NCBI GenBank assembly: GCA_965222345.1
Contig: CBDCTS010000007.1
Span: forward strand, 2,108,001-2,172,000
Source: JADFGZ01 sp965222345
GTDB taxonomy: Bacteria; Acidobacteriota; Terriglobia; 2-12-FULL-54-10
Length of the DNA stretch: 64,000 bases
Direction of reading: 5' to 3'
The notes under the pieces were generated by a model. It saw only the letters and a list, made by a program, of their open reading frames with translations. It was not told the origin of the DNA and did not search any database. This document shows, in pieces, positions 41,095-49,870 of this stretch. Position 1 is the stretch's first letter; the number at the start of each line of letters is the position of its first letter. Made by a program: the position numbers and the translations under genes.

Positions 41095-41124
41095 GTCGTT
41101 TGGAGCCTCAAGCCTCCAAACGAC
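41095..41124. terminator. Hairpin after the TonB receptor gene
   Basis: GTCGTTTGGAG / CTCCAAACGAC form an 11-bp perfect stem with an 8-nt loop, 15 nt past the receptor stop. There is no T-run on the minus strand, so it may stabilise mRNA ends or assist factor-dependent termination. Confidence 0.5.
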
Positions 41125-41138
41125 TCCCTTTACCTGCC

Positions 41139-44100
41139 CTAGAACTGGAACCGCAGGCCCAACTGCATCTGGAAAGGATCGCCGGGATGGTTGTCCCGAT
41201 AATACTCTCCAGAAGGATCGCGTAATTGGTTGAAGGTTGCCGGCGGCGGCACCGAAACAAGCTCGCCATTCTTAAACACCGTTCCCGGTCCGTACATCAT
41301 GTGAGGATGGTCAATCATCACATTGTCGAACCCAAACAGGTTGAAGAACTCCACCGACGCAGTAAATCTTCCTTTTTCGTTGGGAAGAGTAAAGTGCCGC
41401 TGGAACCGCAGACTGACATCGTAAAAGGCCCGGCTCCGGAACGCATTTCTCAGGATAACCTTGCCGTCGATTACAGGACGATCGGTGAATACATCGTCCT
41501 TGTTGTAGTCTAGCATCGGCATCGCATTGAACGGGCGCGCCGAGTTGAGCCGGGCGGTACTGGACACCTCGAAGTTGAACGGCAGCGTGTAAATACCGGA
41601 GGCGATGAACTGGTGCCGCTGATCCGTAAGCGAGTAGTTGTAGTCGTTTTTCAGGTTCGCAGCGCTGTCATAGGCGATCGCGCTGTAGTCCTGTTCCTGA
41701 TCATCGTAGCTGTATTTCCACGACAAGGTGTAATAGGTGTCAATGGTAAAGCGCGGCCGCCGTACGTTGAACGTGGTAGTGAACGCGCGATACAGAGAAC
41801 GAGCCGAGGATTCGGTGATCTGGACGTTGTAGTACTCCGGGGCGTAGGGCCGTTTTCTATTGGAGTAGATAAGCCGGCCGGTTGCATCCGCCACTGGAAC
41901 TCCCTGGTTTATGTCTCGCTGCAGCGAAGTACGTACTGTGTTGATGTAAGTGAAATCCGTTCCCACGAAAACCCCTTGAGCCAGTTCATGCTCGACTCCG
42001 ATCTTGAGCTGCACGGCACGTGGATTTCTGAAATTCGGGTCGAAGAAGTTTGCACTTCGCCCCCACCGGGGGCGGTCTGGACGTCAGCCAGCTCAGTTTG
42101 GAGCCTTGAGCACCAGATCGGGTGTGACCGAATCGCCGAAGAAATCTCCTACCTGCGAGGCTGTAAAGGTTGGCAACTGATCTAACGGCGCCGTTGCCAG
42201 ATCGGAACCAATCGCGGAGAAGGCTTCCTGGAGACCCGGGAGATGGGTAACCAGCACGCGGCTGGCCAGCCCGGGATTGCCTCCGTTGAAAAGAATCGAC
42301 TGCGCCAACAGGCCCAGATGCGTTGAGCCATAGAACAATCCACCGCCGGCGCGGATTACCGTCTTGTTGGAGTTGCCAATGTCCCAGGCGATCCCCAGGC
42401 GCGGAGCGAACATCCCGGTGTCGTCCGGAATGGATGTGGCCAACGGAAAACGGGATTGCGGCGCTGTGGGCTCGAGGTAATCCGGGTTGAATTGGGCTTC
42501 ATACCGGAACCCCGGGGTGAGTGTCAACCCAGGAAGCGGCCTCCACTCATCCTGCACGTAGAATGCGAGCATGTCCATGCCCAGGTCAAGCTCGCCGGTT
42601 CCAATGAACTGCTGGTACTGGAGCGGTTTTCTGGCCAGGTAAGAGTCCAGGCTGTTGAAAAGGTAGAGGGCGTTTGCTCCGGGCTTGAACACCATGTTCC
42701 CGGTGATGCGGGAAAAATCGAATCCCATCTTCATCGAATGGCCGCCATGCACGATCGAAAAATTGTTCACCAATTGCATGCGGTTGTCCGAAGAAGCAAA
42801 ACCGAGATTCCCAAATCCCAGTCCGGAAGCCTGCGGTCCGTACGAACCCACCTCTTGGAGTCCGTGCCAGATGGTTACTTCCGGTCCGGTTCCCACGGTG
42901 CTGCGTGGACGCGACTCGTGGGCAAACTGGAATCGCAGTTCATTGATGTGGTTGGGGGACAGGAACGACGTCAACTGCGCCATCGACGTATAGTTTGTGT
43001 TTTCCAGAACCGCTTGTCCGCTAGACGCCCGGTTCGTGAAACTTTCAATGCTGGGTCCGGTGGTCAGGTAGTTCGTCCCCGGATTGTTGTTGGATTGGTT
43101 CTGGATGAAGTCGAACCGGCCGAACAGCGCATGGTTATCTGTGATCTGATGATCGATCCGGTTGATTACAGCCAGAGAGTCGCTGATGGCGGTGATCTCC
43201 TCTTCCGGCGCCGCTGCCAGCAGGGCATTCGCTCCCGGCGTGCCTCGGAGATTCAGGCGGTCCAGAGCCGAAAACAGGATCTGCACCGGCTTGTCTGCCT
43301 GTTGCATTTCCGGCGAGAAAAAGAAGAACGTCCGGTCCTGCACAAGCGGTCCGCCCAGGGAACCCCCGAACTGGGAGATCTGGGAGAGAGCATCCCGCCC
43401 GAATGGATCCACAGCGGACAGATGGCGGTTCCGGCCAAGGAAGAACGCGGAACCGTGCCAACTGTTGGTTCCGGATTTGGTGGACATGTTCACCAGTCCG
43501 CCTGTAGAACGGCCGAACTCGGAGGAAAACACGTTCCGGACGATGTGGAACTCCGCGAGCGCCTCCATGCTGAACGCCGGGGCGGCTTCCCCACGACCGC
43601 GCAAACCGCAGCCGAACGTGCTGTTGTAGTCCCCTCCATCGACGTTCACGTTGGAGTAAATACCCTTCTGCCCGGAGATGGAATAACCATTGCACATCGG
43701 TTCGATCAGCGCGCCGGGTGTCTGCACCAGGAGGTTTTCGATCTGGCGTCCATTTGAGGGCAGGTTGTGGATCTGCACATCTGTGAGAATCGACTTGCCC
43801 GATGCGGCCGTCGCCTCCATGTGGATTGGCTCGGCGGTTACAGCAATGGTCTCGCGGACCGCATCCATCGCGAGGTTGAAGTTGGCTGCGATCGAACTGC
43901 CCAGCGTAACGAAAACCTGCTGCGTGGCAGATCCGAATCCGCTGCTCGACGCCGTCACTTCGTAGAAGCCACGCGGCACGAAGGGTATCACGTAGCGTCC
44001 CTTCACATCGGAAGTGACCATCCGCGTGAGGTTCGTGTCCAGGTTGCGGATACTTACCTCGACGTTGGGAACTACGGCGCCCGAGGGGTCCATAATCTGG

Positions 44101-44231
44101 CCCAGAATCTGGCCGGTGTTGGCCGCCGTCTGCGAATGCAGGCGACCGGGTGTAAACACGATAGCAGTCAGTAATACCAGCAGAGCGATCGCCGTTGGAC
44201 CATCCCTGCGGAACAGCAATAAAGCTTTCAT
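41139..44231 (-). pseudogene. TonB-dependent receptor (Oar-like) interrupted by two in-frame TGA codons
   Basis: An outer-membrane receptor of about 1030 codons typical of Acidobacteria: signal peptide, CarboxypepD_reg-like domain (ILGQIMDPSGAVVPNVEVSI) at residues about 35-120, plug (ILTDVQIHNLPSNGRQ) and a large barrel ending in the aromatic-terminated LGLRFQF. The reading frame is the same throughout, but a 48-bp segment at 42048-42095 brings two TGA codons (42095 and 42086). The segment lies between AAAC direct repeats and contains a 7-bp GC hairpin; removing it restores KAPN-FFDPNFRNPRAVQLK. The start ATG 44231 has GGAGG upstream. Without recoding, the product would lose the last 300 or so residues of the barrel. 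Confidence 0.8.
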
Positions 44232-44378
44232 GAAATCCTCCACTCGATCAGAAACCCGTAGCCGCCTCGCGGCAGCATTCAGGTATGAATGGTTGGAATG
44301 GATCGGCTGCGGATAGTCCTCGCCGGTGAAGGCGCGGAGAGCGCAGCTTATCCTGCAAAAAAAAGAAACGGGTTGGAG

Positions 44379-44738
44379 TTAAGCTTTTGGAGGGGGGGTG
44401 AGGCCGGCTAGAGTGGGATTGAAATAAATTTCTGACCGCTCAGGCACGGATTCGCGAACATGGAATTCCGCCGACAAGGTTTCGGTCGCCGGAGGGGGCG
44501 CCACTCCGAAGAAAATCGCCGCCAGGGAACTTCCTTCGCCGGACGAAGATATGATGCAGATGGCTCCCGGGGCGATATTCTCGATGGGGCACATCTCGCC
44601 GCACTCAGCAGCAACCTCTGGAGAACCAGCAGCAGAAATCACCTGCGCTTCGGGAGGTTCCTCCTCCGCGCACACCATCCACAGCCCGTTGAGAGACAGC
44701 GGAACCAGAAGCACCCAAGTTGCGAGTTGCCTTAACAT
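44379..44738 (-). CDS. Small putative exported protein
   Basis: A 119-residue frame with a hydrophobic N-terminus that reads as a signal peptide (LATWVLLVPLSLNGLWMVCA). The mature portion has three Cys residues (AAECGEMC...AICII), is Pro- and Glu-rich, and ends TPPPKA. No family is recognised. It lies 147 bp upstream of the receptor gene on the same strand and might be its accessory. The ribosome-binding site is weak, so it could be a chance ORF, but the signal peptide favours a real gene. Confidence 0.5.
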   Translation of the reverse strand: MLRQLATWVLLVPLSLNGLWMVCAEEEPPEAQVISAAGSPEVAAECGEMCPIENIAPGAICIISSSGEGSSLAAIFFGVAPPPATETLSAEFHVRESVPERSEIYFNPTLAGLTPPPKA

Positions 44739-45099
44739 GAATTAACATCAGCGAAGATGACTGATGGGGTAAAGTTTGTCAAGAAAATAGTTCTCGAGCG
44801 CTTTCTCGGCCCGCTTCTCCCGGGCAGCGGTCACCACATGGCCCGGCTGGCCTCTCTTGCGCAAAGTATCCCAGAGGCCTCGATGCGCCGCTCCCCAGGA
44901 GCACAGCCCCATGTCGCCGGCGTGTCCTGGATCGGCTTAGATGAGGATCGCTCTGTCGGCCTCGACGGCAATTGGCATCTTGAGCGCGAAGCGGCGCACC
45001 TTCTCCGGCTCGCGGGAGGTGTGCGCCCTTCTGATCCTGTCACCAACGCGCGGAACGTATGACCACTGCAACACAAAAAATGGAAGAAGGTCACCTGCC
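44739..45099. other. Divergent intergenic region
   Basis: About 360 bp between the small exported protein and the Tsx-like gene. Frames here lack start signals and homology. No promoter is confidently seen. Confidence 0.45.
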
Positions 45100-45883
45100 A
45101 TGACCATAGGAACGCATCTCCTGGGTCTGCTGCGATGCGCAGTGGGCGCGTGGCTGCTTGTTGGGCACGGCGTCTGCACAGACCGAGTTCCATTATCAAT
45201 ACGGCAGGCTCACGAACCCGTTCTCGGGCACCAGGGAGTACACCTCCATTCTCACCGTGCAAAATGCGCTGAACTGGCAGTTGGGGGACAGCTTCTTCTT
45301 CGTCGACATCATTGATGATGGCGGCCATGACGGTTTCAACGACAAGAACCTCTACGCCGAGTGGTATCCAACCCTGAGCTTCGGCAAGCTGGCAAGCAAG
45401 GAACTCAGCCTGGGGCCGATCCGGGACATCGCACTCATTGGCGGTATCAACCTCGACGGGGACGCCAATGTCTTAAAGTACCTGCCCGGCGTGCGGGCCT
45501 CCTGGCAGGTGCCGGGCTTTGCGTTCCTCAACACCGACTTGACTGCCTTCATCGACGCCAGCAGCGGTGTCGGGCGGGGTGGCGCTCCCCGCACGAGCAA
45601 CAGCTTCATGGTCGACGTCAATTGGGCGCTCCCCTTCAAGGTCGGCGGCCAATCATTCGCGGTAGCCGGTCATGCCGAGTACATTGGCAGGACGACCGAC
45701 GAACTCGGCAACCAGGGCAGGAGCTGGATTCTCGCACAACCTCAACTCACCTGGGATCTGTGCGCGGTGTTTGGAGCGGCGAACCACCTGCTGGTCGGAA
45801 TCGAATACCAGTACTGGCGAAACAAGCTTGGCACGGATGAGCATGACAACGTCTGCCAACTGCTGGTGATCTGGCGGCTATGA
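45100..45883 (+). pseudogene. Tsx-like outer membrane channel with frameshift in signal peptide
   Basis: The mature part, about 235 residues, resembles the nucleoside-specific channel Tsx family (EFHYQYGRLTNPFSGTREYT near the start; NHLLVGIEYQYWRNKLG near the end). ATG 45100 with GAAGG upstream opens a signal peptide (MTIGTHLLGLLRCAVGAWLL) that runs in another frame from the mature protein; removing one base near 45150-45158 would join them as AWLLLGTASAQTEF. So there is a +1 frameshift, or a sequencing error. A TTG at 45158 could start a leaderless form that would not reach the outer membrane. Confidence 0.7.
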
Positions 45884-45949
45884 CGCACTACTCCATGGAC
45901 TTCTAAGCGTACAAGCCCTGATGCCGCACAATGACGGATCGGGAGATGG

Positions 45950-46288
45950 TTAAAACAAGGCCATGGCAGACTGGCGGGAGTCACGGATCGGGATGATCTG
46001 ATCGAAGCCGCTGATGAGAAAGACTTCCTGGATGTGGTCCTGCATCGCGCACAGGACGAGCTTCCCCTTGCTCGCTTTGAGCTTCTTCGCCGCGATGAGG
46101 AGTGCCCGCATGCCGGAGCTGCTGATGAAGTCTAGACGGTTGAAATCGACGATCAGGCGCTGTTCGTCGTTGTTGATGTGCTCCATGATGATCGATTCGA
46201 ACGCGAGAGAGTTCGCGCTGTCGAGACGTCCGACCGGCAGCAGCACCAGGGCGCCGTTGTCTCGTTCTTCTGCGACTTCAATTTTCAT
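45950..46288 (-). CDS. STAS-domain anti-sigma factor antagonist
   Basis: A 112-residue single-domain STAS protein of the SpoIIAA/RsbV type. The phosphorylatable Ser lies in RLDFISSSGMRALL, the hallmark region. These proteins bind an anti-sigma kinase when unphosphorylated and so free a sigma factor or control another output. No kinase or phosphatase partner is encoded nearby. The start (MKIEVAEERDNGAL) is standard, with GAAGAGGTATATCG upstream. Confidence 0.9.
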   Translation of the reverse strand: MKIEVAEERDNGALVLLPVGRLDSANSLAFESIIMEHINNDEQRLIVDFNRLDFISSSGMRALLIAAKKLKASKGKLVLCAMQDHIQEVFLISGFDQIIPIRDSRQSAMALF

Positions 46289-46573
46289 CGATATACCTCT
46301 TCTTGGAGTAGGGCTCTATGCCGTGTCGGTTATTCCGATGCCGGCTTGAGATCGTGCTCCAACGTCAAACGGTTCTTACCTTCCACGACTCGCAGGAAAC
46401 TCGGTCGGCCAAGCTCTTGACCGGATGCAGGTCTAGGCCACCTTGACAGAATTGTACACGAGATTGGCGCCCGGCTTCCTGCCGACGATGACCCGGGGAT
46501 TATCCGGTTCGCGGGATAGTGCGGAGAGCCCGTCCGCCGTCCGAGAGAAGGGCATCGTCCGTGCCCGTACTCC
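46289..46573. other. Intergenic gap
   Basis: 285 bp between STAS gene and decarboxylase remnant. Nothing recognised apart from CTTGACCGG at about 46418. Confidence 0.4.
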
Positions 46574-48084
46574 CTACAATGCCTTCCTTTTGGATAGCGC
46601 CTCCTGCCCGAACCGTTCGGTGGCCTTCAGCGTTTCGCATACATCGTCCCAGGTCGTGGTGTGGTTGACGATGCAGAGCCTGAGCGAAAACGTCTTCCGG
46701 AGAAGCGTCAATGAAATGAAGGCAGGGTCTTCCCAAAAGACGCGGGCGAGCACTGTCCTGTTGATCTCTTCCAGGGCTTCCTCGTCGACATCGATGTCGG
46801 TGGGATTGATCCGGAAGCACACGATTTCCAGCGACACAGGGGTCAGGAGTTCCAGAACCGGGCTCGCCCGGACGTATTCCTCGGCCTATGCGGCCAGTTC
46901 CATCCCCTTCGACACGGCCCGCCGGAACGCGGCCATCCCGAAAGTCTGGACCGACATCCAGACCTTCAAGGCCCGAACCGAGCGGCTCAGTTGTAGGCCG
47001 CGATCCGAGAAGTTGGGGTGATTGGCGCCCCACACCGTGTCCTGGAGGATATCGTGCCGAACCGCAAAGGCGTTCTCCAGCGTGCCCGCTTCCTTCACCA
47101 GAAGACAGCCCGCCTCATACGGTTGGAAGAACCATTTGTGCGCGTCCAGCCCGATCGAATCGGCGCGCTCGATCCCGCGCAAGAGTCTCTTGCCTTGTTT
47201 GGTCACGGTCGCGAAGCCGCCGTAGGCAGCATCGACGTGCAGCCAAATGCCTTCCGCCTGGCAGTAGTCGGCCATCGCTTCCAGCGGATCAATAGCCCCG
47301 GTGACGGAGGTTCCGGCGTTGGCGGCCACCGTGATGGGATTGAACCCCGCAGCGCGGTCGTCGGCCACGGTCCGCGCGAGGGCATCCACGTCCAGGCGAA
47401 AAAGGCCATCGCTCGGAACCGTGCGAATGCACTGCGGTCGAATGCCGATGATCATCGCCGCGCGTCTGAGCGCGCTATGGCTCTGGTCGCTCATGTACAC
47501 GGTTGCGCGCTCGGGGTGGCCCGCCGCTTCCCGCGCCGCAACGAAGGCGTCGAGGCTGGCCGCCGATCCCCCGCTCGTGAAAAGCCCGCCCGCGCTCTCC
47601 GGATAGCCGAGCCAGCGCCGGAACCAGTCAATGACGACCAACTCGAGCTGGCTCGGCCCGCTTGCGACCAGCCAGGTGCATTGGTTGATGTGGTATCCGG
47701 CGGCCAGGAAGTCGGCCAGCACCCCGGGTCAAGTGGGCGAAGAGGGGATGAACCCGAAGCAACGCGGGTGGTCCAACCGCGTCGCGACCGGGAGTATCTC
47801 TCTCGCGACCCGCTCGATGACCCCCTCTGCCGGCCGTCCTCGGGTGGATTCTCCATCAGTCGGTCTATGAGCTCCTGCTTGAACTCTCCGTCCCAGGCAT
47901 TCTCCCCAGGGAGGTGCTCGATTCGCTCCACCAAAAGCTCCGCCGCCTTGCGGGCGAGATCGAGCATGAGTTCGGGCGCCATCTGGAGGCCATCGTGCAC
48001 CTCACCGTTTGCCCCCGAACTCGGCTCTTTAGCGCTTTGTGTTGGGGCGTCTGACTCGTCTCGTATTCCCTTGGGTCGCTCCAT
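46574..48084 (-). pseudogene. Aromatic-L-amino-acid decarboxylase-type PLP enzyme, broken
   Basis: Group II PLP decarboxylase of about 500 codons. The PLP lysine region is DSIGLDAHKWFFQPYEAGCL, with WLHVDAAYGGFA before it, so catalytic motifs remain. Three lesions are seen: a frameshift near the G5 run at 47821-47825 (between ENPPEDGRQ and EGVIERVAREILP); a TGA at 47729-47731 where SSPT-PGVL expects Trp; and a TAG at 46886-46888 (MELAA-stop-AEEYVRASP). The downstream part continues in frame to SKRKAL at 46574. The start ATG 48084 has AAGGGA. With three independent hits it is almost certainly non-functional. Confidence 0.85.
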
Positions 48085-48382
48085 TACAGTCCCTTAAGGT
48101 ATATTCCTGTGAGGATAACATTTGCAGGGGAGGGAGTGGAAGGGAAGACTGTCGCTACCACACAGACGACGCATGAGGAACACAACGAGGTCCCAGCCTT
48201 TGCCAGTTGTCGGGCCAAGGCAATCTGCCGCTCCGTGAATCATGATCTCTTTATCGGTACATCCCCTGTCGTTTCCAGAATCTGCCGAATCCCTGGCATC
48301 AAAATTAGCTGCTGCTTCAAAGCTCAACATCACAGAGCTTTTGCAGGCGTCTCAAGAATTTTGATCTGTTCTTAGCCCATCC
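48085..48382. other. Intergenic region left of IS copy 2
   Basis: About 300 bp without a convincing gene; short frames on both strands lack homology. It ends abruptly at the left end of the second insertion sequence. Confidence 0.45.
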
Positions 48383-49797
48383 TGTTGTTAGCAAGTTAAA
48401 ATGTCCGGTATATGTAGCAAGTGAAATGTCCGCTTTCATGATTCTACCGAAAGTGATTTGGCGCTGACCGAAGGAGCCCGTAGGGCGACGGAGGTGAGCG
48501 CCAAATGGTGTTGTCGGGAAGCCACAGGGCTCCGCCGCCGACCGCCGCACCGGATCGCCACCCCCTCGGAGGAGTAGCGGCCCACCGTGTGCGGCCCATA
48601 GCCAATGCTTAACGTCCCATCCAGGTGTTCATAGACGGTCACCCGGCAGCCCGCCAGAGTCCCGCGCCAAGGAGTTTTCTCGATCTGGAGGAGGCGGTTC
48701 TCCAGACTGACCGTATTGTCCCGATTCACTATCCGCTGGTGCTGGATCGAGAAGATTCGCTCTAACTCCCGCCTGGCTGACGGCAAAAAGGCGCTGCCTG
48801 GTTGGGTGGCCGGCACGGCAAAGCGCCGGTTGAACTCCCCGATATAGCCCTCCCGCAGGAACCGATTCGCTGCCTCTAGCGTGATGATTCCCCGCAGGCG
48901 CAGTTCCTGCGGCAGCCGCCCTTGCCAGGTCCCGAAGTTCCGCTCGCTGCGTCCCCGCGCCTGCGGCGAATAGGCCGGAATCATCTGAATGCCCAGCTCC
49001 CGCAGGGCGCGGCCCACCTGGGTCAGCCGTTGCCGATCCACCGGCTCGCCCGCCTTCCGGGTCAGGAAGAAATGACTGGCCCGGTCGCTATAAAGGGCGC
49101 AAAAGATCCCCTGCTGCTCGACCACCTCCCGCAGGGCAGCCAGCACCGTCCGCGTCGATTCCTGCTCTACCAGTTGCGCATAGTAAATCTCGCTGCTGGC
49201 ATCATCCAGGACCACCAGCAGGTCATACCAGCGATCATCGACAAACCACCGATGCTGGCTCCCATCCAGATGCAGCAGCATTCCCGGCAACGGCCGCCGG
49301 GGCCGCCTCTGGCGGTGCAGGCCCCGCTTCCGCCTCCTGTTCACTAGCCCCGCCCCTTGCAATGCCAGCTTCACCCAGGTGTAGCTCAGCCGGAGGCCGT
49401 GCTCTTCCCGCAGCTTTTCGTGAAAGTGCCGCACGTTGAAGTCAAAGTACTTCTCCTGATACAGCCCCAACACCTTCTCCACCGTCCCCAGGGGTACCCG
49501 CCGCGGACTCGGCTTTCCCCGCCGCCGGTCAAACAGCCCGTCGTAGCCGTACTGCTCGTACCGGCTGCGCCACCGCCTCATCTGCCGGTCGCTGATCCCG
49601 ATGATCTCGGCTGCCTGCCACCAGTTGATCCGCTTCCCTATCGCTCGCAAAATTACTTCTTGTATCTTCATCGCCCGCTCCATCGCAGCTTCCGAGTAGA
49701 ACTTCATGCCACCTCCTGGCAAAAAGCCCTACCCTACGCCGCTCAAAGCGGACATTTCACATGTTAATTAGACCGGACATATCATGTGCTAACGACA
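48383..49797 (-). mobile_element. ISNCY/IS1202-like insertion sequence, copy 2
   Basis: 1415 bp, same length, ends and orientation as copy 1 at 24431-25845; the parts compared by eye are identical. The flanks (TTAGCCCATCC on the left, CCATGACTTTTCG on the right) do not repeat each other, so the 17-bp target duplication is missing. This points to recombination or an adjacent deletion, or to an assembly join inside the repeat. Confidence 0.92.
48436..49707 (-). CDS. ISNCY/IS1202-like transposase, copy 2
   Basis: The protein is identical in sequence to the transposase at 24484-25755 (423 residues), with the same helix-turn-helix N-terminus, DDE residues and AGGAGG-preceded start. Identity over the full length shows recent spread or gene conversion within this genome. 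It lies about 160 bp upstream of the second DUF1592 gene, reading away from it. Confidence 0.9.
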   Translation of the reverse strand: MKFYSEAAMERAMKIQEVILRAIGKRINWWQAAEIIGISDRQMRRWRSRYEQYGYDGLFDRRRGKPSPRRVPLGTVEKVLGLYQEKYFDFNVRHFHEKLREEHGLRLSYTWVKLALQGAGLVNRRRKRGLHRQRRPRRPLPGMLLHLDGSQHRWFVDDRWYDLLVVLDDASSEIYYAQLVEQESTRTVLAALREVVEQQGIFCALYSDRASHFFLTRKAGEPVDRQRLTQVGRALRELGIQMIPAYSPQARGRSERNFGTWQGRLPQELRLRGIITLEAANRFLREGYIGEFNRRFAVPATQPGSAFLPSARRELERIFSIQHQRIVNRDNTVSLENRLLQIEKTPWRGTLAGCRVTVYEHLDGTLSIGYGPHTVGRYSSEGVAIRCGGRRRSPVASRQHHLALTSVALRAPSVSAKSLSVES

Positions 49798-49813
49798 CCA
49801 TGACTTTTCGCAA

Positions 49814-49842
49814 TTGACCTAACTATCTTTGCCTGCTAGGAT
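49814..49842 (+). promoter_or_regulatory. Sigma-70 promoter of the second DUF1592 cluster
   Basis: TTGACC (49814-49819), 17-bp spacer, TAGGAT (49837-49842), about 30 bp before ATG 49871. It lies just outside the IS end at 49797, so it belongs to the host flank. Confidence 0.65.
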
Positions 49843-49870
49843 TAGCCAGCAAAACAGGAGAGAGACGACA

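Noticed and set aside
42456..43757. Plus-strand ORF of 433 codons opposite the TonB receptor
   Set aside because: Antisense shadow: Arg/Val-rich, no homology, while the opposite strand encodes a clear receptor.
41139..48084. Reassignment of TGA to Trp in this organism
   Set aside because: TGA fits a Trp position in the decarboxylase, but TGA is the normal stop of many intact genes here (his operon ATGA overlaps), and a TAG also breaks the decarboxylase.
47018..48097. Plus-strand ORF of 359 codons opposite the decarboxylase
   Set aside because: Antisense shadow of a recognisable though damaged PLP enzyme.
24431..49797. Composite transposon bounded by the two identical ISNCY-like copies
   Set aside because: Copy 1 has its own 17-bp duplication on both sides, the outer flanks do not match each other, and the interval carries core operons (mla, pur).
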